Notes under the pieces: generated by a model
The model's database searches: none
What the model was told of the DNA's origin: nothing
Seen by the model: the letters and a program-made list of their open reading frames with translations, nothing else
In this document: piece after piece, positions 44,502-53,691 of the stretch
Numbering within the stretch: position 1 is the first letter of the stretch
Layout of the letters: each line of letters opens with the position of its first letter
Source: Mesonia profundi
GTDB taxonomy: Bacteria > Bacteroidota > Bacteroidia > Flavobacteriales > Flavobacteriaceae
Direction of reading: 5' to 3'
Assembly: GCF_031085155.1 (NCBI RefSeq)
Contig: NZ_JAVHUL010000002.1
Location: 62,001-126,000, forward strand
Length of the DNA: 64,000 bases
Translations under genes and position numbers: made by a program

Positions 44502-45838
44502 GAAAGATATTGATTAAAAACGCGAAGCTTGTTAATGAAGGCGTTGTAAAAGATGGAGAAGTTTACATTGAGGACGATCTTATTAAAGAAGTAGCAGATA
44601 TTATAAGTGTAAAATCTCATGATGTAAAAGTCATCGATGCCGAAGGACAATTCTTATTGCCAGGCGTAATAGATGATCAAGTTCACTTTAGAGAGCCAGG
44701 ACTTACTCATAAAGAAGATATTGCATTTGGATCGCGAGCTGCGGTTGCTGGAGGAATAACTTCCTTTATAGAAATGCCTAATACCAATCCACAAACTGTT
44801 ACGATAGAATTGTTAGAAGAAAAGTTTGACCTTGCTAAAGAAAGTTCGGTAGCAAACTATTCGTTTATGTTTGGCGGTACCAATGACAATCTAGAAGAAA
44901 TAAAAAAAATAAATCCGAAGAATACTCCGGCCTTAAAATTATTTCTAGGTTCTTCTACAGGAAATATGTTAGTAGATGATGAAAAGGTATTGGAAGAAAT
45001 TTTTAAAAACTCCCCCGTTCTCATTGCGGTGCATTGTGAAGATGAACAGACCATAAAAGACAACCTGGCAAAATATAAGAAAGATTTTGGAGATGATATT
45101 CCTATGGTGTATCATCCAAAAATTAGAAGTGTAGAAGCATGTTACTTATCTTCTTCTAAAGCCGTGAAACTAGCTAAGAAAACAGGAGCCAAACTACATG
45201 TTTTTCATGTAAGTACGGCAAAAGAGTTAAGTCTTTTTGAGGGTAAAAAAGCTTTAAAAGACAAAAAGATAACTGCAGAGGTTTGTATTCATCATCTTTG
45301 GTTTAATGATACAGACTACGAGAAAAAAGGAACCCGAATTAAATGGAATCCTGCGGTAAAAACGGAGAAAGATCAGAAGGCTTTATTCAAGGCACTCTTA
45401 GATAATAAATTAGATGTCATTGCAACAGATCATGCGCCGCATACCAAAGAAGAAAAGGATCAGGCATATACTAAAGCACCTAGTGGCGGACCTTTAGTGC
45501 AACACGCTTTGCCAGCCATGTTAGAATTTTACCATAAAGGTCAAATAAGCCTTCCGAAGATTGTAGAGAAAATGTGTCATAATCCCGCTATTTTATTTCA
45601 AATAGAGAAAAGAGGTTACATTAGAGAAGGCTATAAAGCAGATCTTGTTTTGGTAGATCCAAACGCGCCATGGACTGTACAAAAAGATAATATTTTGTAT
45701 AAATGTGGTTGGTCTCCATTTGAAAAAACTACTTTTAAATCTAGAATCACGCATACTTTTGTAAATGGGAAGCTAGTGTATAAAAACTTTAAAGTTTTGG
45801 ATGTGAAAAATGGAGAACGTTTAATGTTTGATCGGTAA
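44498..45838 (+). CDS. pyrC: Dihydroorotase
   Basis: Class I amidohydrolase of 446 residues closing carbamoyl-aspartate to dihydroorotate in pyrimidine synthesis. The metal motif is IDDQVHFREPG (the usual D-x-H-x-H is D-x-Q-V-H here), the bridging region is around VHCEDE and HVFHVST, and the final Asp is in ATDHAPH. The first metal His position reads Gln in this motif, as in many dihydroorotases of this phylum. Coupled by overlap to the glycosyltransferase before it and by TAATG to the DUF4296 gene after it. Confidence 0.93.
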   Translation: MRKILIKNAKLVNEGVVKDGEVYIEDDLIKEVADIISVKSHDVKVIDAEGQFLLPGVIDDQVHFREPGLTHKEDIAFGSRAAVAGGITSFIEMPNTNPQTVTIELLEEKFDLAKESSVANYSFMFGGTNDNLEEIKKINPKNTPALKLFLGSSTGNMLVDDEKVLEEIFKNSPVLIAVHCEDEQTIKDNLAKYKKDFGDDIPMVYHPKIRSVEACYLSSSKAVKLAKKTGAKLHVFHVSTAKELSLFEGKKALKDKKITAEVCIHHLWFNDTDYEKKGTRIKWNPAVKTEKDQKALFKALLDNKLDVIATDHAPHTKEEKDQAYTKAPSGGPLVQHALPAMLEFYHKGQISLPKIVEKMCHNPAILFQIEKRGYIREGYKADLVLVDPNAPWTVQKDNILYKCGWSPFEKTTFKSRITHTFVNGKLVYKNFKVLDVKNGERLMFDR

Positions 45839-46242
45839 TGAAAATTAAGATAGTCTTTCTGTTATTGCTTGTTTTAGGAGCTTGTCAGGATGTGAATATT
45901 GCACCCAAGCCCAAAAATCTTATTCCAGAAGGTAAGATGGTGGATCTCTTGGTTGACCTTCAAAAAATGGAGGCAGTTATTAGTAAAAATAAAAATAGTT
46001 TTGAACTAAGAAAGGTAAAGGTTAAGAATTTAATTTATGAAAAATACCAAGTAGATAGTCTGCAAGTCGTAGAAAGCAGCAATTATTATGCTGAAGACTT
46101 TACTACAAACGCAAGAATTTACGAAAAAGTAATTGTGAAGCTTGAAGCTCAAAAAAAAGTGATTGATAGTCTTTACGACGAAGAGATTAAAGCAACACAA
46201 GACGCAAAGATAAAAAGTAAAAAACAGGCAGATAGCCTCTAG
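45838..46242 (+). CDS. DUF4296 lipoprotein
   Basis: Lipoprotein of 134 residues; the lipobox is VLGAC with Cys at residue 16. The rest is a helical DUF4296 domain with a Lys/Glu-rich coiled end. It starts on the last base of the pyrC stop (TAATG). Function unknown; the constant link with pyrC and a mannosyltransferase in this phylum is noted. It overlaps the convergent epimerase gene by 4 bases. Confidence 0.87.
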   Translation: MKIKIVFLLLLVLGACQDVNIAPKPKNLIPEGKMVDLLVDLQKMEAVISKNKNSFELRKVKVKNLIYEKYQVDSLQVVESSNYYAEDFTTNARIYEKVIVKLEAQKKVIDSLYDEEIKATQDAKIKSKKQADSL

Positions 46243-47258
46243 GCTTCGTTTTCTACATAGTTTCTACCGACTCTCGTTATGGTCTTTTTAATGGGATTAA
46301 ATTTAAAATTCAATGACTTTTCAATTTTAGCGGAACTATAAACAGTGGTGTTGAAAGCTGCTTTTATAGAGAGTTTAGTTATTTCTTGATTGGTTCCGAA
46401 AAGTATCCTTCCAAGCCATTGAAAAATCCACCCTATTTTTACCATCCAGGGTTGAAGTCTCTTTTTAGGAGGAGTACAACCCATCTCTTTTGCTATCTGT
46501 TGAAGCACTTCTTTAAAAGAGATACTTTCTGATACCAAGATAAAACGTTCTTGCTTTATGGAAGAATGCATTAATAAAATCATTGCTTTTGCCACATCTC
46601 GCACGTCTACAAAGCCTGTTACTAACGGAATGTAATAACGCAATCCCTTTTTTATTTTAGAAAAAAGCAAGCCGCTACCAGTTTCCCAAAATCCAACTCC
46701 AATGATCACACCAGGGTTGACAATTACCACGTTTAAACCTTCTTGGGACGCTCTCCAAACCTCCATTTCTCCTCCATACTTGGTAATCGAGTAGTTATCG
46801 AATTTATTTTCATGGTTACGCGGGGATTCTTCATCTACTATTTTTTGCTTCAGCTCACTTCCTAGAGTAGCAATAGAACTCACGTGGCAAAATTTCTTTA
46901 CGGAATGACTCAGTGCTAGATTCACCATATTCGAGGTGCCTTCAATATTTATCTTTCGCAGCTTTTTGTATTCCTTATCAGAAGAATTATAGGAGACGTA
47001 ACCTGCACAATGATAGACTTCTTGTACGCCTTGGAAAGCGTCAGAAAGTTGAGGTATATCTTCTAAGTGTGCTTCTACCCATTCAATGCGACTCCATTGA
47101 GAAGAAGTGAGCTTGGGATAACATGAAAGTAGCAATTCTTTGGTGTAAGTCACTTTCTTTTCTTGCCTATAAATAGCTCTTATAGGTTGGTCTAAATCTA
47201 AAAGTTGGGCAAGAAGATGACTTCCTACCAAACCTGTGGCTCCGCTAACTAAAATCAT
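46239..47258 (-). CDS. NAD-dependent epimerase/dehydratase family protein
   Basis: Extended short-chain dehydrogenase of 339 residues. The NAD motif is VSGATGLVGSHLL, the catalytic pair is in the YSITKYGGE segment (Tyr-x3-Lys), and HVSSIATLG provides the Ser. It resembles dihydroflavonol reductase-like or nucleoside-diphosphate-sugar epimerases; the substrate is not known. Convergent with the pyrC unit, divergent from tyrS. Confidence 0.9.
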   Translation of the reverse strand: MILVSGATGLVGSHLLAQLLDLDQPIRAIYRQEKKVTYTKELLLSCYPKLTSSQWSRIEWVEAHLEDIPQLSDAFQGVQEVYHCAGYVSYNSSDKEYKKLRKINIEGTSNMVNLALSHSVKKFCHVSSIATLGSELKQKIVDEESPRNHENKFDNYSITKYGGEMEVWRASQEGLNVVIVNPGVIIGVGFWETGSGLLFSKIKKGLRYYIPLVTGFVDVRDVAKAMILLMHSSIKQERFILVSESISFKEVLQQIAKEMGCTPPKKRLQPWMVKIGWIFQWLGRILFGTNQEITKLSIKAAFNTTVYSSAKIEKSLNFKFNPIKKTITRVGRNYVENEA

Positions 47259-47304
47259 GCGGTAAATATAGCGAAATCCTAATAGGAAAATTTTCAGTTT
47301 CTCA

Positions 47305-47312
47305 TATCTTTG
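47305..47312 (+). promoter_or_regulatory. -7 promoter box for tyrS
   Basis: TATCTTTG fits TAnnTTTG, 28 bases before the tyrS ATG. No TTG lies at the usual distance upstream. Confidence 0.4.
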
Positions 47313-47340
47313 TCTTTCGGTAAAACTAAATTACAAAACC

Positions 47341-48636
47341 ATGACCAAAAACTTTGTACAAGAATTAACTTGGAGAGGAATGCTGCATGATGCCATGCCA
47401 GGAACAGAAGAACATTTACAAGAAAAGATGCGTGCTGCTTATGTGGGAATAGATCCTACGGCAGATTCTTTACATATTGGTCATTTGGTGGGCGTAATGA
47501 TGTTAAGACACTTTCAATTGTCTGGACATAAGCCTTTTGCTTTAATAGGAGGAGCAACGGGAATGATAGGAGATCCTTCTGGGAAGTCTAAAGAAAGAAA
47601 TTTATTAGATGAAAAAGCTTTAGCCCATAACCAAGCAGCCATTAAAGCGCAGTTAGAGCGATTTCTAGATTTCTCTCAGCAAGAAGAAAACGGTGCGGTA
47701 TTGGTGAATAATTATGACTGGATGAAAGATTTCAGTTTCTTAGAATTTGCTAGAGATGTAGGAAAACACATTACCGTAAATTATATGATGGCAAAAGATT
47801 CGGTTAAGAAAAGACTTTCTTCGGAATCTAAAGAAGGAATGAGCTTTACGGAATTTACGTACCAATTGCTTCAAGGATATGATTTTTTGCATTTATTCAA
47901 TAAGCATGAGTGTAGTTTACAAATGGGAGGAAGTGACCAGTGGGGAAATATCACTACTGGAACCGAACTGATAAGAAGAATAGGAAATGGGAAAGGCTTT
48001 GCAATTACCTGTCCGTTGATTACAAAAGCAGACGGAACCAAATTCGGGAAAACCGAAGGAGGAAACATCTGGCTAGATGCCGAAAGAACTTCGCCTTACA
48101 AGTTTTATCAATACTGGTTAAATACAAGTGATGAGGATGCGGCAAAATACATTAAGATTTTTACGTTTTTATCTCAAGAAGAAATAGAGAACCTTGTCAA
48201 AGCGCATCACGAAGCACCACACGCAAGGCAATTACAAAAGAAACTCGCCGAAGAAGTAACCACGATGGTACATTCTAAAGAAGAGCTGGAGAATGTCATT
48301 AAAGCTTCCCAAGTGTTATTTGGGAAAAGTACCGCTAGCGATTTAAGAGACTTAGATCAAAAGACCTTCTTAGATATTTTTGAAGGCGTACCTCAAGCTG
48401 AAGTAAAGCGTCAATTTATTGAAGGTGGTTTAGATATGATTGCAGCTTTGGCAGCCGAGACGAATTTTTTAAAGAGTAATGGAGAGGCTAGAAGAGCTCT
48501 AAAAGAAAATGCTATCTCGGTAAATAAAGAGAAAGTGAAAGAAGATTATTTGATTACCAAAGAGGATCTTATTAATGATACCTACGTGATTTTAAATAAA
48601 GGAAAGAAAAATACTTATATTTTAAAAGCGGTGTAA
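47341..48636 (+). CDS. tyrS: Tyrosyl-tRNA synthetase
   Basis: Class I enzyme of 431 residues charging tRNA-Tyr. HIGH is in [12 protein letters not shown] (about residues 38-49), tyrosine-binding YQLLQGYDF and GGSDQWGNI follow, and the KMSKS equivalent is KFGKT near residue 234. A C-terminal S4 RNA-binding domain covers about 365-431. Length and domains are normal. Confidence 0.97.
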   Translation: MTKNFVQELTWRGMLHDAMPGTEEHLQEKMRAAYVGIDPTADSLHIGHLVGVMMLRHFQLSGHKPFALIGGATGMIGDPSGKSKERNLLDEKALAHNQAAIKAQLERFLDFSQQEENGAVLVNNYDWMKDFSFLEFARDVGKHITVNYMMAKDSVKKRLSSESKEGMSFTEFTYQLLQGYDFLHLFNKHECSLQMGGSDQWGNITTGTELIRRIGNGKGFAITCPLITKADGTKFGKTEGGNIWLDAERTSPYKFYQYWLNTSDEDAAKYIKIFTFLSQEEIENLVKAHHEAPHARQLQKKLAEEVTTMVHSKEELENVIKASQVLFGKSTASDLRDLDQKTFLDIFEGVPQAEVKRQFIEGGLDMIAALAAETNFLKSNGEARRALKENAISVNKEKVKEDYLITKEDLINDTYVILNKGKKNTYILKAV

Positions 48637-48649
48637 GTTATTAAAAAAC

Positions 48650-48680
48650 GGAAACCCCAAGCATTGCGCTTGGGGTTTCC
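48650..48680 (+). terminator. Hairpin after tyrS
   Basis: A 13-base perfect stem (GGAAACCCCAAGC with GCTTGGGGTTTCC) and a 5-base loop. There is no T run after it, so it may be a processing or weak termination signal. Confidence 0.65.
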
Positions 48681-48780
48681 TACTAACTAACCAATCTATT
48701 ATGAAATAACTTTCATCTTAGCTCTTATTAAGACGTAATAAAAATAGCTTAATTACAGGCTTTGGAGAACTTTAACATAA

Positions 48781-49761
48781 TTATAATACCATAAGGTTAC
48801 AGCCTCTTACATCGCTTGCGTCAAACCTTCCTAGAATCTCAAATTCATTACTTCCTACTTGCTTTCCTAAATCTTGCGTCGCTATAAACGAGCAAGAGTG
48901 AAGGTTGGCTAAATCAATCACATTAATGCCTCCTGTTTTTTGCTGCGGAAGAAAACTCAGCGCATCTTCAGGATCGCGAATAAGCAGGTGCATGTGACTA
49001 GGGCAAGAAAATATTCCTTGGCCCTTAGAATAGGCTTGAGATAATAACTCAGTCATTCCATATTCGCTATGAATATGATCCACCTCAAATGCTTCTGCCA
49101 GGATCTCGTGTAATTCTGTGCGAATCATTTCTTTTCTTCTTCCTTTCATTCCGCCGGTTTCCATAAGGATGGTATTTTTCAGCTGAAGCTGAAACTCTTC
49201 CGCTAAATCTAATAAGGCAAAGGAGACACCAATAAGTAAAGTTTTGATCTTTCTCTTTTCCAGAGATTGAAGAGTCTGGGAAAGTTCCTTTAAGTTATTC
49301 AGATAAAAACCACTTTCTGGGTACTTGCTTTTTTTGATAAAATCATTCGCCATATAAACCAAAGACGATCCTTTTCTATCTAGGTAGGCGGGGAGCAGAG
49401 CCAAAACGGCATAATCTTCTAATGCGCCATAAAATTGATCAAATCCGTTTAGGAAAGATTTTTCGTAGAGGCGTAGGTCTTTTACGTAATGCTTACTCAC
49501 TTGACTGCCTGAAGTGCCACTGCTGGTGAAGATGTCCTCATGCGTTGCATCTCGATCAAGAATTTTCTTTGACTTAAAAAACTCAATAGGTAAAAAGGGA
49601 ATATCCTTTAAAGCTTTAATTGTAGCGGCATCTTTCTTTAAATAAGTACAAAACTCATGATAAACAGCATTGTTTTGATACTGATATTGAAAAACCTCTA
49701 GAGCTACTTTTTCGAAGTCTTGTTGGTTCTTAATGGAAAAAATACGTTGTTGTAAGGCCAT
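48781..49761 (-). CDS. LuxE/PaaK-like acyl-protein synthetase family protein
   Basis: Protein of 326 residues of the adenylate-forming LuxE type. The conserved TSSGTSGSQVSKHYV phosphate loop (about 80-94) and the EYGMTELLSQAYS motif are visible. Such enzymes activate a carboxylate with ATP and hand it to a thiol or protein. In flavobacteria this gene often lies among lipid or flexirubin-like genes, but here its neighbours do not help. Substrate unknown. Confidence 0.87.
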   Translation of the reverse strand: MALQQRIFSIKNQQDFEKVALEVFQYQYQNNAVYHEFCTYLKKDAATIKALKDIPFLPIEFFKSKKILDRDATHEDIFTSSGTSGSQVSKHYVKDLRLYEKSFLNGFDQFYGALEDYAVLALLPAYLDRKGSSLVYMANDFIKKSKYPESGFYLNNLKELSQTLQSLEKRKIKTLLIGVSFALLDLAEEFQLQLKNTILMETGGMKGRRKEMIRTELHEILAEAFEVDHIHSEYGMTELLSQAYSKGQGIFSCPSHMHLLIRDPEDALSFLPQQKTGGINVIDLANLHSCSFIATQDLGKQVGSNEFEILGRFDASDVRGCNLMVL

Positions 49762-49784
49762 TTGATGTTGAGATCAAGTACAAA

Positions 49785-49818
49785 AATAAAAAAAGCGCCT
49801 CTTAAAAGAGACGCTTTG
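49785..49818 (-). terminator. Terminator of the T9SS cargo/beta-helix/TonB unit
   Basis: On the minus strand, AAAGCGTCTCTT pairs with AAGAGGCGCTTT (one mismatch), followed by TTTTATTTTTG. It lies 20 bases after the last stop of the minus-strand unit. Confidence 0.75.
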
Positions 49819-49838
49819 ATTGTGAATTAAGTGAAAGA

Positions 49839-51572
49839 TTATTTAATCACTAATTTTTTAGTAGCTGTTTTTCCTTCAACAGAAACTTTTACTAGATAAA
49901 CCCCGCTAGCTAAACTAGAAACATTTAAAGTAGAATTCGTTAAAGTTTGAGCGATTACCTGCTTTCCTAAAAGGTTGTAAACTTCGATAGAAGCCGCTTC
50001 AGACGAAGTTGTTCCAATGGTTACGAAACCAGTATTTGTTGGGTTTGGATATAAGCTTACGTTGGTTAACGCATGATTGTTTACCGACAAGTCTGCTTCA
50101 AAATCAGCTAAGCTCCTTGGGAAGATTTGCGGAGTAACCGTGGTTCCATCATCAAAACGAGCCGCAATTCCAACAAGGTTGGTTAATTGTGTGTTAGGAA
50201 TAATTTCACCAATGTAATCTGCATCATAAAACTGTGTTCTCATAGTTACCATTTCACCTCCGTTAGAGATATTATATTCTGTTCCTACATCAAAAGTAGC
50301 TGTCCCGTCACCATCTACAAAAGTAATGTTGGTGAAAGCGATTAATTCAGACTCGTAGCTTTGAGGACTTGCGATATAATCTGCCATAGTTACTACTTGC
50401 GGAGATAAAGCGTTTCCGTTAGAGGTTGCAGCACCAGGATCAGACTCTGGTATAAATTGCATAGTTCCGTTATATTCGTTTAACTCTCCTGTAATTCCTG
50501 TAATTCCGTCAGCAATCGTGTAGGTAGTAGTGATGTTTCCTGCAATATCATCAATTAAGATGGCACCTGTAGCATCTTCAATATACTTCTGACCTCTAAA
50601 AGATTGTTGGTAAGTTAACAACACTTCTCCAGTAAGCGTATAGATTGCATTTAGAGGACTTTGTCTTAAGGTAGCAATATCTGAAACATTGGTTGTTGGC
50701 TCACAAGAAGCAGAAGGCACTGTTCCTTGAAGGTTACAGTTAGCACTTGTAATGGTATAAGTTAAGTCTGTTCCTTCAGGAATGTTGGTCACGACAATAC
50801 TTCCTGTAGCCATAGTAGAAGGATCATCTGGGCTAGTTACAGTTCCTGCATTGATTGTAAAGGTATAGGTTTCTGTTCCTCCCCCTGTAAAAGTAGCGGT
50901 AGCTGTATACGTGTCTGAAGTTGCTCCTTCAGTTTCTGAATCACAAACGACAGAATCTACAATAACCACTAAAGGGCAAGATGATGTTCCCGGTGTAAAT
51001 GTTCCAATCTCAATGATGTTTTCGAATCCAGTTGTTCCACATTGTCCGTCTAAATCACTGTTAAAGTAGTTCCAATCTGCTACATTAAATGTTCCATTGG
51101 CAGTTGTTCCATTCGCTCTTTTAGCGTATCCGTCTTTGTACTCCCAAGCTTCTCCAGTACCGTCTAGACCCTCTACACCAAATTGATCAATGACAGAAGA
51201 ATCTGCATCTAAAACAATTCTCATTCTATCATCTCCATTAAAGCTCATTACGCTTGATGAAGTTGCTAATGTATTCGTAGCACTAGGAAATTCTGTTGCA
51301 AAAGCAGGATCATCTGCATAGATGTATGCAAACTCATCGGTTAGCGTTCCTAAATCAGCAAGATTAAGGGCATTACCCCAAGTAGTGTTGGTATTGGTTT
51401 GATTCTCCAAGGAATACATAGAAAAATCTACCGTTCCGTCCGCATAAACCTCTAGCACTTTTGGATTTCCTCCAGCACAATCGCCATCGGCGATCATAGT
51501 GATAATTGGTGTTTGAGCCATAGATGTAAATGCTATAAACATCAATGACATGAATAGAGTAATTTTTTTCAT
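49839..51572 (-). CDS. T9SS-sorted secreted protein with lamin-tail-like and DUF5689 domains
   Basis: Secreted protein of 577 residues. A signal peptide ends at AFTSMAQ. Residues about 20-190 resemble a lamin-tail fold (KVLEVYADGTVDFSMYSLEN). Next is a Thr-rich linker of about 90 residues, then DUF5689 (SDIATLRQSP ... YIEDATGAILIDD), and a C-terminal type A sorting domain (NVSLYPNPTNTGFV ... GVYLVKVSVEGKTATKKLVIK). An upstream start at 51611 would disrupt the signal peptide. DUF5689/OB-like and lamin-tail modules occur in secreted nucleases and phosphatases, but no catalytic domain is visible. It is the last gene of the TonB-receptor unit. Confidence 0.9.
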   Translation of the reverse strand: MKKITLFMSLMFIAFTSMAQTPIITMIADGDCAGGNPKVLEVYADGTVDFSMYSLENQTNTNTTWGNALNLADLGTLTDEFAYIYADDPAFATEFPSATNTLATSSSVMSFNGDDRMRIVLDADSSVIDQFGVEGLDGTGEAWEYKDGYAKRANGTTANGTFNVADWNYFNSDLDGQCGTTGFENIIEIGTFTPGTSSCPLVVIVDSVVCDSETEGATSDTYTATATFTGGGTETYTFTINAGTVTSPDDPSTMATGSIVVTNIPEGTDLTYTITSANCNLQGTVPSASCEPTTNVSDIATLRQSPLNAIYTLTGEVLLTYQQSFRGQKYIEDATGAILIDDIAGNITTTYTIADGITGITGELNEYNGTMQFIPESDPGAATSNGNALSPQVVTMADYIASPQSYESELIAFTNITFVDGDGTATFDVGTEYNISNGGEMVTMRTQFYDADYIGEIIPNTQLTNLVGIAARFDDGTTVTPQIFPRSLADFEADLSVNNHALTNVSLYPNPTNTGFVTIGTTSSEAASIEVYNLLGKQVIAQTLTNSTLNVSSLASGVYLVKVSVEGKTATKKLVIK

Positions 51573-51723
51573 AATAAAAAGGTGTTTTTTTAAACGTACC
51601 CAAAGATACAAATATGTCCACTTAATTCTTATAATTTTCTTAAAACTTTGTTTTCTTTGGGTATAATTAACTGTAATTGTGTGTTTTAATTTTACTTTTT
51701 AATAGTAAGATATAAATGCATTT

Positions 51724-53643
51724 TTAGTTGAATGCCCAAGAAAATGCAGGAGCTTCTACCGTTGCAGGAAGACTGTAATCCATCAAGAGGCTTGCATCTT
51801 CACCTTCAATTTGAACGTTTGATAAAGGTCCATCGTCAGCCATATCTATAGTTGTGTCGTATCCTGTTAAAGATAAACCTGTAATAGTTGCTCCAGATTG
51901 TGCTTTAAACTGTAATGCTTTACCACCAGCTTGAGAAACAGCAGTAAAGTTAGTAATAGTTGGATTGTTGTTATCTCCATCTGCTTCTAATGCGGTTGAG
52001 AAATTGCTTTCTGTATGTAATACATAAGTATTGGTTAATGTACCATTCCACCCTTCTGTCCAGTCAATAGCATCATCTTGTAAGTCTTTTACGTAAACAT
52101 TTGTTGCGTTAACAGAACCTCCAAAAAACTCGATTCCATCATCTTCTCCACCTATAAAAGCAACGTTATTGATTGTTGTTCCTGAACCAACCGCATAAAG
52201 CGTCAACCCATTATATTGAGAATCAGCGTTAATTTGTGCTCCCGATTGCTTAATGATTAAATATTCAATAGAACCAGAGTTATCTGTACTGTCATCACCA
52301 CCATAGATAAGGCCTCCTACTTCTGCAGTTACATTTGTTCCTGCAGCAGTTACAGCGTTTCCTAATAACAACAAACCTCCCCAAGTTCCTTCTGAAGATG
52401 GAGCCATTACTACCGGGTTAGATTCGGTTCCTTCGATAAAAATTTGACCTCCTTTTTGAACAGCGATATAAACATCTGTTCCTGTTCCTGTTTCGATAGT
52501 TGTTCCTGCAGGGATTGTTAGAGAAGCTCCATTTTCAATACTTAAAATACCTTGTAAGTTATAAGTTACTGAAGCATCTAAAGTCCTATCAGAAGTAATA
52601 GATCCGTTAAGTAAGTTGTCACTTCCAGCATTAGCTACCCAAGCAAAGTCTTCTATGTTTACGGTTGCCGGACCAGTATAAGCATTAGCTAAATCTGCTA
52701 TTTCTCCATTGATATAAACATTAGCTAAAGGACCACCATCAGAAAAATCTAAAGTAGTGTCATAACCATTTAAAGATAAACCAGTAATAGTTGCTCCAGA
52801 TTGTGCTTTAAATTGTAAAGCTTTTCCACCTGTTTGAGAAACAGCCGTAAAGTTTACGATTTGAGGATCGTTGTTTACACCGTCAGCTTCAATTGCCGTA
52901 GAGAAGTCACCTTCACTATGTAAAACATACGTATTGGTTAAGATTCCGTTCCATCCTTCAGTCCAATCAATCGCATCATCTTCTAAGTTTTCTACATAAA
53001 CGTTAGAAGCATTTACTGATCCACCAAAAAATTCGATACCGTCATCAGTTCCGTTAAGGATAGCTATATTGCTAATGTTCGTTCCAGATCCTACTGCGTA
53101 AAGTGTTAATCCGTTGTATTGAGAGTCTGCGTTAATTTGAGCTCCCGACTGCTCGATGATTAAATATTCGATAGAACCAGAGTCATCAGAACTGTTGTTA
53201 CCACCATAAATAAGCCCTCCAACTTCTGCAGTAGCATTTGTACCAGCAGTAGTTTGTGCATCACCTAAGATTACTACTCCTCCCCATTCTCCGGCAGTAG
53301 TAGGTCCCATTTTTACAGGCGCACTAGCAGTACCTTGAATATCTATTTGAGCACCTTTTTGAACGACTAAATATACATCTGTTCCTGTACCAGTGTTAAT
53401 CGTAGTTCCTGCAGGAATAGTTAATTTGTTTCCTTCTTCTACACTTAAAATACCAGTTAAATTATAAGTTACTGAAGAGTCTAATGTAGTGTCTTCAGTG
53501 ATCATTCCGTTTAATTCAGCAGAAGGAGTTGATCCATCGTCATCTGAGCTAGATGAATCGTCGTCGCTACTACAGCTAATTGCGGTCATACTCAATACTG
53601 CGATCGAGCAGAAAATCGATAAATGTTTAATTGCTTTTTTCAT
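51724..53643 (-). CDS. Surface lipoprotein with duplicated beta-helix-like domain
   Basis: Lipoprotein of 639 residues. The lipobox ends at Cys24 and is followed by the Ser/Asp-rich tract SSDDDSSSSDDDGS, similar to the lipoprotein surface-export signal of Bacteroidota. The body is two copies of one domain, starting at residues 44 and 345, period about 301. Both carry identical runs such as KALQFKAQSGATITGLSL and DAIDWTEGWNG. The Gly/Asn-rich short-strand pattern suggests a right-handed beta-helix. It is often labelled as a transporter in databases, which the sequence does not support. It lies between the TonB receptor and the T9SS cargo gene and may be their surface partner, in place of a SusD. 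Confidence 0.85.
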   Translation of the reverse strand: MKKAIKHLSIFCSIAVLSMTAISCSSDDDSSSSDDDGSTPSAELNGMITEDTTLDSSVTYNLTGILSVEEGNKLTIPAGTTINTGTGTDVYLVVQKGAQIDIQGTASAPVKMGPTTAGEWGGVVILGDAQTTAGTNATAEVGGLIYGGNNSSDDSGSIEYLIIEQSGAQINADSQYNGLTLYAVGSGTNISNIAILNGTDDGIEFFGGSVNASNVYVENLEDDAIDWTEGWNGILTNTYVLHSEGDFSTAIEADGVNNDPQIVNFTAVSQTGGKALQFKAQSGATITGLSLNGYDTTLDFSDGGPLANVYINGEIADLANAYTGPATVNIEDFAWVANAGSDNLLNGSITSDRTLDASVTYNLQGILSIENGASLTIPAGTTIETGTGTDVYIAVQKGGQIFIEGTESNPVVMAPSSEGTWGGLLLLGNAVTAAGTNVTAEVGGLIYGGDDSTDNSGSIEYLIIKQSGAQINADSQYNGLTLYAVGSGTTINNVAFIGGEDDGIEFFGGSVNATNVYVKDLQDDAIDWTEGWNGTLTNTYVLHTESNFSTALEADGDNNNPTITNFTAVSQAGGKALQFKAQSGATITGLSLTGYDTTIDMADDGPLSNVQIEGEDASLLMDYSLPATVEAPAFSWAFN

Positions 53644-53691
53644 TTGTTTAGTGTTTAAAATTAAAATTAAAGTTCAAGTTTATAGTTTGAT

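Noticed and set aside
51724-53643. The beta-helix lipoprotein as a multidrug transporter
   Set aside because: It has no membrane helices beyond the signal peptide, and its sequence is Gly/Asn/Thr-rich short strands.
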